The notes beneath the pieces were generated by a model. The model made no database searches, was not told the origin of the DNA, and was given only the letters and a program-made list of their open reading frames with translations. Positions 51,962-64,000 of a DNA stretch of 64,000 nt are shown here, piece after piece; within the stretch, counting starts at the first letter, position 1; every line of letters begins with the position of its first letter. The DNA is taken from positions 13,002,501 through 13,066,500 of the forward strand of contig NC_036447.1 of the NCBI RefSeq assembly GCF_002775205.1, in the 5' to 3' direction. The stretch comes from Xiphophorus maculatus (lineage: Eukaryota > Chordata > Actinopteri > Cyprinodontiformes > Poeciliidae). A program made the position numbers and the translations under genes.

Positions 51962-54900
51962 ATGGAAACATTATTGGCAAACGCTACATGATTTTTGTGT
52001 TTTTTAAATTTTTTAAATCTATAAATCGTGGTGTGTGTATCTATTAACCCCCTTATTTTGAAACCTCTAAATAAAGACAGTCTAACAATGGCTTTTATAA
52101 ATAATCTAATTAGTAAATAGAACCCAAATGTATGTAGAAAATGCAGTCTGTAGAAAATAAATCTGTTGTGTAGTCATAGTGATCTCTGTGTTTCCATCAC
52201 ATAGCTGGAGTTGGAGCAATGCGCTGTTCAGTGTCTAGAAATGCAAACTATAGTACAAAACATTTGCAGATGCAACATTCAACAAAGCCTGGTTCTAAAA
52301 ATATACACAACAATTTCCGATTCTCTTTCGCAAAAAAAAAAAAAAGAAAAGAAAAAAATGTTTCTTTCTACTTCACAATCAGGCTTTACTTTGTGTGTCA
52401 CACAAAATCCCCAAACAATAGGCGGAAATGTTGTGGTTGTTGTAATTCGACAAAATGTTAAAAAGAAAAATCAAAAGGCATGACTAGTTATACATGGGAT
52501 TGAATTGTGACAAATTTATTTTGCAATAAATGCTGTACCTTAACAGGTGCCTGCAGAGGAAGAAAAACGCATTAAAACAATTTAAAAATAGCAACGTCTA
52601 CTGAGGCCCAGAGCTTCACAGAGAAGTTGCATGGAGCAGAGATTTATTTTTCCAAATTAGGGATTCGAATGTCTGTTTTTCACTGCTGCTAGCTTCATCC
52701 TCATCATCACCTCATCATCATCATCCTTCACATTCTCTTGCTTTAGAGCTGCCCTACGGATGCACTCCTTTACAAATGTGGTTACATTTGGCCATTTTTA
52801 TTTTCCCTGCCTGCTGTCAGCTCTCTCCATCCTCTCAGGCAATTAGAGGGGAACCAGAGCAGGCAAGCCAGACCCGAGTCATTATGGTGTCTGTGTATGC
52901 GGGAATGCATGTGTATGAGTGTGGGTATCCACCCAGGTGATCTGCTTAAAGGAAGAAGAAAGAAGCTATTTTCTCTGCACACAGAAAAGAAAGCATGGAT
53001 CAATGTAATTGGACAGTTTGGTTCACACTCGGATAGCACAAAGAGTGTAGTGTGTGTGTGAGTGAATTTTGGCCTCCATTTAAAGACATGCACCCTGAGA
53101 CTTTTCTGCTTTGCATTTGTGTTAATAAAACATGGCAGTAAAGGTGTATCAAGCTGTGGTTGGGTGCAGAGGGAGGCCTCAGCTCTGATACAAGATCAAA
53201 TAAAGACTGCGTGTGTTTGTGTGAGTGCCTGCCTGCGTGTACTTGTTTATGTCAGCCATTGAGGACCTTTTCTGGTAAATTCACTAACCTCCTAAATAGT
53301 CCTTATAGGAACCAAAGCCTGGCCCTAATGTGACAAACCCCTATCTTTTGGGATGAGAGGTGAAGGTATGGTGTGGATTAAGTTTTGCTTAAAATTAGGG
53401 CTAGAGATATACTTGGCAATGTTCTGGTTGGTGCTAGGAATAAAAACATTTACTACAATGAATGGAAGTCAATAGAAAGTCGCAATAAGACTGAAATATA
53501 TAAAGTCTCCATGTCTCTACTCCTTCGGTCTTTTTCTTGTGCTGCCACTTACTTTTGTAAAATGATCTTCATTCGCTACTTTTTATTAGACAAACTGTAT
53601 AAAACGATAGAGAAGGGAAAAAAAGTAAAATGGATGGGATGTAAACAGAACAGAAAGGGGTGAGCAACAGGAAGGAGTTAAATTAATCCTGGTTTTTGGG
53701 TTGGCTGCTGCTTGCACTGTGTTGGATGACAGACCGGAGACAAAAGGTGGAGAGGATTCAATAAAAAAATCCATTCTTATTTTTTTCATCTCTACTATTA
53801 GTTACTCTTAGGGGAAAAGAGACTTCACAATCCGTTTGGAGCTTAAACCCACTCTGCCTGAATGCAGATGAAGACAAATACACACTCACACACGGATCTC
53901 ATCGAAGGCTTTCTTTGATCTGTGTGGTTTCACTATTGACTGATGCGATGGAGGGATAAGAGAGAAATTAGCAGCTGAAGGTGGTCTGGCTTGTAATCAA
54001 ACCTGACTCTGCATTCCCTGAGGAAATGCACATATGTTGTGCTTCTTTGCCCGAGAGGACCATTTTTTTTCTGTCCTCATAACGTTCTTGCTGAAAGTAG
54101 TTGGTTTTTGACATTGATGCCAATTTGAAGATGAAAAACTGTGCTAATTTTTGTGAGGGAAAGATGTTCTAGACATAGGCAGAAAGATTAATCATATCAA
54201 ATAAGTGTTCACCATGCTATGGTAAAAACATGCTGCGGTTGGTATGTTGGAATGGCAAGAAAAAAGTGCCTTGGTACTTGATTAATTGGGTTTTCAGTGG
54301 GGTTTTGTATTGATGGCTGTTTGGTTGATGCAAAGACAATCTAGTAAGACACAGTTGAAAAAAGATATTTGAATACACTGCATAAAAAGACATGTAATCT
54401 TTGCTCGGGCAGCTAACATTAAATAAGGCTAGTGTTTTCCTGTTTTAGATCAGGTTATCACCAAAATGTTCTCTATAGTTCAGGAAGCAGACAGGCTCTG
54501 TGTTCCAGAGATAAAGGTTTTTTGATATCAAACATGTGTACTTACCCCAGAAGAAAAACAAAAAATCTTATAAAATGGCTGACTGAAGCTGAGAGAGTGG
54601 ATGTCATGATCCACAAAATGGGCTGAAAGGCCACTCAGAGAGGAAGAAGCCTTTACTCCGAAAACAACATAAAGTCAGTTTTCAGATGCACTTGGGACAA
54701 AAACCTTATTTTTTTGAAGACATATCTTGTTGCCTGATTGAGATAAAATTATTACATTTAAAGAAGAAAGAGAGAAGTTCAGAAGCCTGATAACTCCATC
54801 CTGACTGAAGTTCCAACCTGGCAACATTATGCTGTGAAGTTGTTTTGTTTCAGGAGGGACTGGTGCACTTCACCCAATTAAATTACATTATCAGGAATAA

Positions 54901-55076
54901 TTATATGACGACACTGAAGACACACTTCAAGATATTATCCAGAAATTTAGGATATACAACAAAGTTAACTATTGGAGTAGCAGTGAGTTATTCCACTTTT
55001 GTTTGGAGAAATAGCCCAGAAATCTATTGTGAAAATGTTGAGGAAGGATACAGAAAATATTTGACCCATGCATGAC

Positions 55077-55195
55077 AAGTCAAGTCAAGTCAAGTCAAGT
55101 TTATTTGTATAGCACATTTCAGCAGCAAGGCGGTTCAAGGTGCTTTACATCATAAAAACACTAAAATACAAAGTTATAGAACACACAGTCAACAA
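55077..55195. repeat. Teleost interspersed repeat fragment after a (CAAGT)n run
   Basis: A CAAGT pentamer array (about 55077-55101) runs into TTTATTTGTATAGCACATTT and GGTGCTTTACATCATAAAA, a sequence found in very many copies in fish genomes. A related tail (GTGCTATACAAATAAAATTT, then GATT repeats) occurs reversed at 63168-63206. Confidence 0.65.
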
Positions 55196-56219
55196 GTGAA
55201 GCTAGCTTAGCTGTTAATTAACTGGCTAGCTTTTCTATATCTGTCAATTAAAAAAATCAGTCTGAAAGGCAATCCTATCAGAGACAAAATAATCTAATTT
55301 TAAAAATACTATAAAGTATTATCTCTGCCATTATTCTGACAGAGAGAAAACTATTTAAATTGGGGTATTTAGTACTCAAATTAAATGGACATAATAATCT
55401 TTGATTGATTTATCTGTAATCTCACTTACTTGTGAGGGTTTTGTCTGTCGCTCCTTCATGTGTCGTGTGGGGGCTATAATAGTTTGGCTCAATGTTGAGA
55501 GGTAATTATTTGCTTGGCCAGTCTGAGCCTGCTTTAAATCTCAAGGATGGACTACCCGACGGTTACACAAACAAAATCTGGGTGCGTATGTGGTCTGAAT
55601 GAGTTGCAGGCTCTGTGACTTGACTATTAAAAGTGCTTTTTTTGTTTTGTGCATGCACACAGTGAAGGTATGTTAAAGGCACAGCTCACACATTTGGTCA
55701 GATCGATTTATCATTATAGAGCTACGGTTTTTGTGGGGTTGAGTCTTCAGAAAATGAGCAGCAAGTTCGACAATCACATATACATTCACATAAATGCACT
55801 TGTCCCTTTGTGTGTCACAGTATAATAGCGGGGATGGGGAGCAGGAAATTGAGGTTAGGAAGGAGGCTGAGGACAAAAGCACAGAGAAAGGTGGTGAGAA
55901 AAGGGAGGCTTTAAAATGAGAAAACGATTCATTGAAAAGAAAAGGGGAGAAAAGAGAAGTAAAATAGAGAGGCATTGGATGAAGGACAGCGGATGACAAT
56001 GGGTCACGAGAGATGGGTTGAGCTTCACAACAGGGCCAGACAGAAAATAGTCCATGTGCTGGCCCCATAAAATCTTTTTACGGCAGCTTTTCCCGGGTGA
56101 TGGGCATTTTGTTTTTATTTGGCTCAGTGTTGGTGATTATGTGGGTTTCAGAGTGTGTAGGTGAAAGTTTATAGAGTGCAAAGTGTGCAGGAAGAGGACT
56201 GAAGGCAGTTGCAATGCAG

Positions 56220-57175
56220 TTTTTGCCTTGCAAAAATACTTACCACTGGAACTGATTCAAGTTTTGTCACATTTCAAGCACAATCCTTGTGTTTTATTGG
56301 GATTTCATGGGATAGACCAACTCATTACTGAATGTTATTTTGAAAAAGAAAAAACATCACAGAAGGTTTTTATAAATGTTCAAAATAGAACATGAAAACA
56401 GTCTCCAGCTCCCCTTTATCAATACTTCAGTGGGTTGAAGTACTGATAGATTTGTTGGGTTATGTCTCTACTAGATTTATACACTTAGAGACTGAATTTT
56501 ACGCCCAGACAGATTAGATGAAGCAAGTCTGGAACAGATGTTTTTAAATCTTACCACAGATATGCATCTCAATTCAGATTTGAACTTTGACTAAGCCATT
56601 TTAATATTTATATTTTATTTAATATTTTATATTTAGTATCTCTGGCTGTATGTTTAGGGTTGTTGTCCTGCTGGAAGGTGAACTTTCACCCCAGTCTTAA
56701 GTCTTTTTCAGGCCTCATCCTCTCATTATCAACTGAGACCAGCTTCTCTGCCCCAGCTAAAGAAAATCATCCCCTCCTCCACCATGTTTCACTGTAGAAA
56801 CAGTGTGTTCAGGGTGATGGGCGAAGGAAGTTCTACACTACAATAATGTTTCACACGTGGGCAAGAAAAAAACTTTGTGTTCTCATCTGACTAGACTACC
56901 TTCTTCCATTTGCTGGGCTGCCATCAAGGCTTTAGGCAAACTTTAAATTGGATTTCTTATAAAAAAAATTTTATCAACAGTGGATGTATTCTTCCCACTC
57001 CTCCATGAAAGTCAGAATTTTGGAGTGCATCTCTAATAGCTGTCCTGTCCTACACCTGTGCAGCTAATCTAGAGCTACTGCACATGTATGTGTTCAACTT
57101 GCCACTCTCCCAAAAGAGTTCAATAAAACACAGTGAAGTCTGTGGTTGTAATGTGACAAAATGTGAAAATGTTTG
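56220..57175 (-). pseudogene. Decayed Tc1-like transposon
   Basis: The left end has GCCTTGCAAAAATACTTACC and GTTTTGTCACATTTC; the right end has the inverted TGTGACAAAATGTGAAAATG. Inside, in minus orientation, are CTGGAAGGTGAACTTTCACC and CTCATCTGACTAGACTACCT, segments typical of fish Tc1 transposase genes. No intact frame remains. Confidence 0.75.
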
Positions 57176-58613
57176 TGACAAACTGTTTTGTTTGTGTGCC
57201 ATTGTGTTCATGCTTGAATGAGCAAATGCGTGAGGAATAAATGAAGCCTTCAGTTAACAGGATAACTTATAGTGTTTTTGTGCCTGTTTGTGCTGTAGAG
57301 TCATAAAAGTGCACAGAAACGTTTTTGAGTGATCGACTTGGACCACCCCAGACAGGAGACTAATAACACAGGCAGCTGCATGAGGGCTCCTGCCAAGTGA
57401 CCAATGATTGTTTCAAACAGAAGTGGGCTGAAGGTAAATAGCCCATAGCTTCATCCGTCCCCTAGGAGCAATGTTCCCAAATTCCCCACAGTGGGATGAC
57501 ATTTTTGTAATGAGTATTGCAAAAATGCTCTGGTTAATGCTCAATAGCAAGTTTTCAGGATAACTCTTTAATACAGGGGCGTTTACAATCAGCAGCACAT
57601 AAATGAAATGTACAATCCATTTTCATTTCCAAGAACCCATCTCGGGGAATGAGAATGGATCGAGGCCAATGCAAAATTTATACTCAGACAAGAATCAAGT
57701 CATTAAAATCAATGTGCATGACAAGTAAACAAATTAATAATTTAGTTCTTCAGGACCAGCGATGAGAAGCATCCAGCCGAAGAGCAGACAAATCCTTTGA
57801 GAATCTGCTAAAAAAGACCAAAGTGATGCAGAGGAAGCTTGGCAACATCAAAGACCTCTTTTCCCAATCTTCTCACAAGAGGAGAGGAACCAAATCACTG
57901 CAGGGATGTGCAGATTATTATTTGCAGTGAAGAACAGTGGCTGCTACATGGCAGCAAATGATTGATGCCTGTAAACAGATATGACGAATTTCTACTCAGT
58001 TCGTTTAATAACATTTTCTAGCAGTATTTGTAGCTTGTTTATTTCAGTGGGAGTGTATTTTACATGACTATGTGGAAAATACTCTGCAGTAAACGACTAC
58101 TTAGAGCTGCGCAGTAACACAAAATTGCCTTCCCTCCACCCACAATGATCAGCACATTAAATTTTATCACAAGAGTGCCTGCTGTAACAGACAAAAATTC
58201 AAAGAACTTATACAATTCTCGCAGTGTTAATTTTACACACAAACATTTTGAGGTATGAAGATGAGCTGCGCAACATTTTATACCAACCATGCGTCAATTT
58301 GTACCACTTTGGGACTCTTTGTATCCACTCTGATAATTGGTAATTTAAGGTAGTGGTATTTACTCATAATCTACTGTGAAAAAAAGTTTCCCATTACTTA
58401 AGTTATTTCGACCTGATAAGTGGTCACAGACTGCTGTGATTCAAGACCCAAATGACACAAACAGAGATCAGAATCCCAATTCAATGGAAATAACAACAAA
58501 TGTTATTTGTAGGTACAATAAAAATAGAGGCAGATTATATAAAGAAATATATTATTAAATCAATCCAGTCATACAGACTTAAATTCAATCATGTATACAC
58601 CAGCTCTAGACTA

Positions 58614-58638
58614 AAAAATAGTTTGTCAAACTATTTTT
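58614..58638. repeat. 12-bp perfect hairpin, 1-nt loop
   Basis: Arms 58614-58625 and 58627-58638 are exact reverse complements around T. Confidence 0.9.
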
Positions 58639-61254
58639 ATGGTAATTAAAATGTTTTTTGTCAAGGGAAATACATTTCTATGTGTCTTCAGATGATAATA
58701 CTGTATACTTCTAGTATTAATAGAAATGAACAAATGAACAATAGATATGAAAAGGTTTGTGTAACCATATAAGTAGAAAGATGAAATGATAACACAAGGA
58801 CTCACCTGGAGTGGTTGTTAATCTAAAAACGTTGTTGTTCCGATGAGATATTTGAGTGTTAGGTTCTTTTCATAGTTTGGAGTTTCAAAAAAATTCAAAA
58901 GTCCACAACATCTGGAAATGTCAAACTAAAATCCTATGCCAGAATCCTCAGAAGGATTGATTCCTTGCTTCCTGAGCTTTTTATTTGTTGGTGCCTGTGA
59001 TTCTGTTGTTTGTATATTGAGTCTGTGGTATTGATTTCTTAAAATAGCAGGGTGGTCCGAATAACAAGAACATACTGAAACCAAGCAACAGCCCTGTTCC
59101 TCAGACTCTGGCAAACAAAAGCGGCCGGTTGAGTTGACCCTATTCAACCGCTCCTTTCAGTCTGCCAAACCTGAATCTGCAAGGGCAATTTATGAGAAAC
59201 ACAGCTCCCATCTGTGTAATTCACAATCTGACCTCGGCTGTTTGACTTATTGATTTTTGCCAGAGTGGGGTTTCTGAAGCATTTCTGCCGCCCTGCTTGT
59301 AGGATTCAGTCCAGAACACGGTGTCTTCCGTCTCTGGGCCTGCAGTGCGTTTTCTACTTGTCCAGAAGTTACTGCGGAAAGGGAAGACGGTGTTCTGGTC
59401 TGGATGCCCTTAGGTGTCTGGATGTAGTGACTCCCACAGGAAACACTGGTCTCTGATCATTTATTTCCTATGTATAGCTGCTGCACTGCAGATGAAGACT
59501 GGGAAGGGGAAGAAATGGTGAGGAAGAGTAGTAATGGACGGTGAAGAGTAATGGTTTGTGAAGACTCAGAGAAAAGGCAGTTGGTGTAAAAGCTTTGAGA
59601 GTACATGTTCGATGCTGGCTGAAACTCAAATGAAATTTTATCCTGAAGGACACTCCGGTGACATGAAAGTGGCTGTGCTCTGATTGCAGTATCTGGTGAA
59701 AGCAGAGTTTGAAATTGCAGCTTTTTGCAACAGATTGCTTAGGAACAAGACGAGGAACAAAGACGTGTAAAGAGGAGAGGACCTGAAGAGTGGGAATGAA
59801 AGCGGACGCATCCTTCAGCTCTTTATATTTACGAGTTTTTGATGCTGAGAAAGATGAATCATTTCAGAACTTTTTCCACATGAAATGTATCTTGTGTTTT
59901 TGATAACTAAAAGATTAGCAAAATTAACCCCTTTATACTAATACACTGTAGGAGAACCATTTGATTCAAATACATTCAGCCCTAATGGGTAAACGCCTAC
60001 CAAAAGTGATTAATTTGAAATAAATTTATATTTTTTTACTATTTCATCCTAAACCCACAGTTTCCAGAGAAGCTACTAAATGTGAAAATTATCTCATTCT
60101 ACAAAGTGATCAATAAGGAGAGGGTTGCTAAACAATCCAATGCATTGTATGTATATCATGTCACAGTTAAGACATCCAACTTTGATTGGAAAACGCTTTG
60201 AATTATGTTTCTCTGTTAAAAAGACGAGATGGAAACTCATCAGGAAGGATGCCAAGTGCCTGACAGTAACACTAAAGAAGCGAAAACAATTTCTGGTTAG
60301 TACAGAGTGTGATCTACATGTGACAATAGTCTCCATGTATTCTTCATATGACTGACCAGAGGAGACGGGTACAAGACAGAACCTTTTACTTCCTAATAAA
60401 ATGTAGCTAAAATCTCCCAAAACAAAAAGGTATATCTGGACTAAGATATATATTTTTTCCAAATAGAGTTTTTTGTCAAGGTGAATAAAATAGGGAATAG
60501 AACTGAAACATCCCCTACTGTTTTTACAGTGTGTATTTTGGGTTGGTAGCATAAGACAGCTTCAAGAATTGAGGCGGTCAGCTGCTGTTGGCAAACACCA
60601 TGGCAGATAAGTGACTTTTGACAGATTTCAATATAGACTCTGCATTTGAGGTGGAAGGGGCTCAACTTTGCACATTTGAGCCACAGTTTGATTCCAGAAA
60701 TCCATGACGAATTTTGCCACAGATGGTGACAATCATCTTCAGAACATTAGCTAGTATTTAAAGTGTCATGAATTCAAAATTTTCCTGTGGTATTTGTATC
60801 TTGTTGAGTGGAACTGAATGTCCACGCCTGACTGAGAGGGCAGAGCCCAAGATGCAAAGATCATTTTTATAGAAGCAGGGTTAAAAAAGAGAAAGGTTCC
60901 ACAATGTGAATGTATTGCAACAAATTAGAGTCATCCCAATATTTAGATATAATATCACCATGATTTTCTAATATTGTGCATTCATCCAAGCTGCCAACTC
61001 TTCCGGTATGTAAATGAATGAAAATGGGAATATAATATGAAGGCAAGTGAGTTTACAGAATTTATTAAACAATTCATTCTCTAAATGTGTTTATCCAATC
61101 CATCCTTAGCTTTTGTTGGTTCAATATCCTACACCAAAATTTGATAAATATATGCCTTAAATCTAAGGTGAACTTTTGTCAGTTATTCACTAAAACTATC
61201 AGAGAAAGGTTGAGATATGGAGAGAAAATACATACTGACAACTTTGGAAATGTG

Positions 61255-61470
61255 TAATTGTGAGAGGGAAATGTGGAGGAACCTCCGAGTCGAGCCCCGT
61301 CGCTCTCTCTCCTCTGCCTGCTCTTCACACTCCACTCTCAGCTCGCGCCCTTCAGTCGCGGTTAACGGGCGTGCGGTTGCCAAGAGAGACGCGCGTGAAG
61401 AGCAGCGTGCAGCTTTTACGGTAAAGCGGCACGGGATCGTCCCCGCCATTTCCTCGAGCTGAGCCCTGGA
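61255..61470 (+). promoter_or_regulatory. klhl5: CpG-rich klhl5 promoter and 5' UTR
   Basis: GC content and CpG frequency rise sharply here compared with the AT-rich desert upstream. An in-frame stop at 61396-61398 (TGA) bounds the klhl5 reading frame on the 5' side, supporting the ATG at 61471. A CCGCCATTTCC motif at about 61443 resembles a YY1 site. The exact transcription start is not visible. Confidence 0.55.
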
Positions 61471-62078
61471 ATGTCGAACAGTGGCTCGGGCTCTTCCTCG
61501 CGGAAGGAGTTCGATGTGAAACAGATCCTCCGGATCCGATGGCGGTGGTTCGGTCACCCCGCGGTTCCTCCGCCTCCCTCCCCGCCACTCGGAGACTACT
61601 TCAGCGCGAGGAGAACCGGAGGCAGCGCGGCGGACGGTCCCTCTATTAGCGGCTGCAGCAACTTAAATTCATCTGGCGTTAACCCGAGCGTGGGCTGTCA
61701 CAGCGGGCTGGTGGTCAGTGGGAGCGCCGGGTCTAACCTGTGTAACGGCAGCGGTAGAAAGTTTGCTGATCCAGCGGGGAGTCGGGGAGGTCCGGCTGGA
61801 GCTTCTGGAGCCACGGGGAACTCCTGTACCCGCTCCCTCAGCCAGCCAGAGTGCAGAAGCTCCGCCGCGGCGCTCTCCTGGATTTCCCCACCGCCTCGTC
61901 GCCGCGCTCGTCCGGTGACAAACATGGAGCCCCCCGGCGAGGCCCCGTTGCCCCAGCTGGTAGTTGAGGCTTCGGCTCCTGCGGGGGTTGAGAATGAGGT
62001 GGAGCCGGCGGCGGCTTCGGCGGGAGCGGCGGGGACCGAGGAGAACAACCACCCGGAAACTGACTCCAGCTCCTGCAG
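61471..62078 (+). CDS. klhl5: Kelch-like protein 5, first coding exon (partial; continues beyond the window)
   Basis: BTB-BACK-Kelch proteins such as KLHL5 are cytosolic and typically act as substrate adaptors of CUL3 ubiquitin ligases; only the N-terminal extension is present here. The exon encodes 202 codons plus two bases and ends at a donor, CTGCAG|GTAGGA (62078/62079). Recognised by SRKEFDVKQILRIRWRWFGH at residues 10-29 (human KLHL5: KIRWRWFGH), by GRKFADP (human GRKFLDP), and by ETDSSSCR at the end, which in human continues into the segment before the BTB domain. The stretch between is Gly/Ser/Pro/Ala-rich and longer than in human. BTB and Kelch exons must lie to the right of the window. 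The paralogue KLHL4 is the alternative; adjacency to tmem156 favours klhl5. Confidence 0.93.
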
Positions 62079-64000
62079 GTAGGATGGGGATGAGAGGGTT
62101 GCTTTTATTTCTCCCCCCAAAAAAGAAGTTACCAAACATTTTAAAGTAAAAAACTTTGTTATACTCTAACCCATTTTTGTTAGACTTAAGAAGAAAAACT
62201 TAGGCAAAAAGTTTTGACAAGTGAAGACAATTGTATCTCCCCTAATGCACTTATTCTAATGACCACTGGCGGTTCTTGTATAAATTGGGACATGGGAGAG
62301 AGGGTCCTCCATGTCCATCCCTTCCTGCACAAAGCAAACATACACCCACTCCCCTGACAGTCTATTCTGCAAAAAAGAGAAAAACTTTATGTAACTCATC
62401 AGAAACATAAAGAACTAAATAAAATTGATCTGACACCAGTTTGGTGACTCCTGGTATAAAGACTGATAAAATATGACTTATGAGTACAAACAAAACATGC
62501 CTTCAATCTACAGTGACCCTAATGCCAAGAAAGTGTTAAAAAAATGAAGAGTGGCTCACATGGTGTGACTGGTCTAAATGTGTACTATTTTCAACTAAAG
62601 ATCTAATGTAGTCCACACTCTGAAACAGCCCTTCAGTTTAGCAGCACCTGTGGTGTACGGCAACATTTGGATAGAAACATTTTAAAACAAAATGCCTTTT
62701 GAAGCACCTCTTAGGTTGCCTGGCAAGGTGTAAAATGTGGAATATAATCAACAAATATATTGCATTCCAGTTCCTTACAAAGAAAACAATTCAGAAACAC
62801 TGCAGTGATGATATATTAGTGAAATCTGTGCAGGCTTCCTTAGAAATTGGAATGGTCGAATTTTGCCTCGATCAGCTCATGAGTGATTGATATGTCACAT
62901 AATGACAATAAGCCAATGTCACCAATTCAGTAAATACAATAAAACTTAAAATTACCACCATTCTTACACTTCTTCTTTTTTATTATTATTGCTGTGATTC
63001 TACATAACACTGGTGTGTAGCTCTACACACCATTCTAGTGGGAATGATGTTTAATTAACTGTTACCATGGACACTTAAAAACAAAGCCATTCATTTCACC
63101 TAAAACTATGGTGTCCTTGAATTTCGACAAAATGAAGCCGCAAACATCCTAAGGTAAATGTGCTGAAATGTGCTATACAAATAAAATTTGATTGATTGAT
63201 TGATTAAAGAGAAATGAAGCATTGCTGGTGTATTGAATTTTCTATACATTCACAAACCTTCTACCACACATCAGAAAATATAAATGGTTCATGGGTCTCC
63301 ATCCACATGCGTACATGTACACGATGTGACATACACTGTTTCAAAGAGCTTTTCAGTGGGAGCGAACATTGATGCATTTTTAAAAATGTGAACGTCTGAT
63401 GCTTTTTATTTTAAGTCTCTGTCTTGCCACTGTTAATATATCTTTCTGTCAGTTAAGAGATCTCTGTTTTTTTTTTTGCTTAGGTAGGGTTTATTGTTTA
63501 ACTTGGTGGATCACCGTCTGTGTCGAGCAAAGCTTAGAGGAGAAAAATACACCAAAACATCACAAACACACATTTATACATACACAGTTTCATCTGACGT
63601 GGAGCATTCATGTTGCATGCACATGCATACAGCTGCATGCTCGCACATTTATGGTTGCCATACCAACAAAGCCATTCGTTTTTGGTTCATGCATGTGTAT
63701 CCATTGAGTGTTTTTTCTGTTTTTGTTTATATTTTTATGCCCCTGTGAATGCAACTTATCACTTCCCACAGAGGGCATCTGTGTTTGACATGATAGCCCA
63801 GAAACCCAGGTGGCAGAATCCCAAATGGAATCATGGGAAGGGACACGCACAGAATCCCAGAGTAATTTGATAGCTCATCTTTCTCCTCCGGGTTTCACAC
63901 CACACCAAGCATTCACCCCCATTTATTGTCCGTGAGCCTCATTTACTTATCATCTCCCTCCTTCTGTCCTGTGTTCATCTCTGCCCACCATTAGCTATTC
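62079..64000 (+). other. klhl5: Start of klhl5 intron 1
   Basis: Begins at the donor GTAGGA after the klhl5 first coding exon and runs off the window. AT-rich, with a fish repeat tail and GATT run at 63168-63206. No second exon is visible. Confidence 0.8.

Larger units (their letters stand above)
36600..61254. other. Gene desert between tmem156 and klhl5
   Basis: About 24.7 kb in which I find no exon with supported homology. Open frames are short and lack family motifs. The region holds the repeats, SINE, retroelement tails, Tc1 relic and hairpins listed separately. Distal enhancers of klhl5 or tmem156 could lie here but cannot be seen by eye. Confidence 0.6.

Noticed and set aside
61669..62139. 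145- and 156-codon minus-strand frames opposite klhl5 exon 1
   Set aside because: Shadow frames of a GC-rich, low-complexity exon; the plus frame has clear KLHL5 homology.

Overview
The window is nuclear DNA of a ray-finned (teleost) fish. The evidence is short protein-coding exons separated by long AT-rich introns with GT/AG borders, long (CA)n microsatellites, many decayed Tc1/mariner and hAT-like transposon copies, a fish-type tRNA-derived SINE, and genes whose best matches are vertebrate. I cannot name the species.

Four protein-coding genes and one tRNA gene can be supported. From left to right they are klf3 (+, five coding exons, 5084-11215), tRNA-Pro(AGG) (-, 14687-14758), fam114a1 (+, twelve coding exons, 17086-26206), tmem156 (-, exons from 36307 down to at least 30044, 3' end not resolved), and klhl5 (+, first coding exon only, 61471-62078, continuing beyond the window). 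This is the order of human 4p14 (KLF3, FAM114A1, TMEM156, KLHL5), except that nothing resembling the TLR10/TLR1/TLR6 genes lies between klf3 and fam114a1. The genes share a conserved neighbourhood rather than a known pathway: a CtBP-recruiting zinc-finger repressor, a Golgi/caveolin-type FAM114 protein, a single-pass membrane protein and a BTB-Kelch protein.

Layout: 1-5064 is the 5' side of klf3 (intron or upstream DNA) with large microsatellites. 5065-13490 holds the klf3 coding exons and a long 3' UTR that contains a Tc1-like relic. 13979-14480 is a hAT-like MITE. A tRNA gene and a CRE-bearing probable fam114a1 first exon follow, arranged head to head. fam114a1 occupies 15.1-26.4 kb, with Tc1 relics near its start and in intron 3. 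26.4-29.9 kb is intergenic DNA between the converging fam114a1 and tmem156. tmem156 occupies about 30-36.5 kb, with a 2 kb hAT-like insertion in its first coding intron. From 36.6 to 61.2 kb is a gene desert of old repeats, a SINE, two related retroelement tails and a large palindrome. The window ends with the CpG-rich klhl5 promoter, its first exon and the start of an intron.

The most interesting observations are (i) a tandemly duplicated 39-nt phase-1 exon in tmem156, both copies open and spliceable, with a third decayed copy next to a CTAG-rich array; (ii) a set of near-perfect small hairpins scattered through noncoding DNA that look like template-switch products, including one of about 109 bp; (iii) the missing TLR cluster; and (iv) loss of one of the two SUMO acceptor motifs known from mammalian KLF3. 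I found no evidence of an undescribed multi-gene system.
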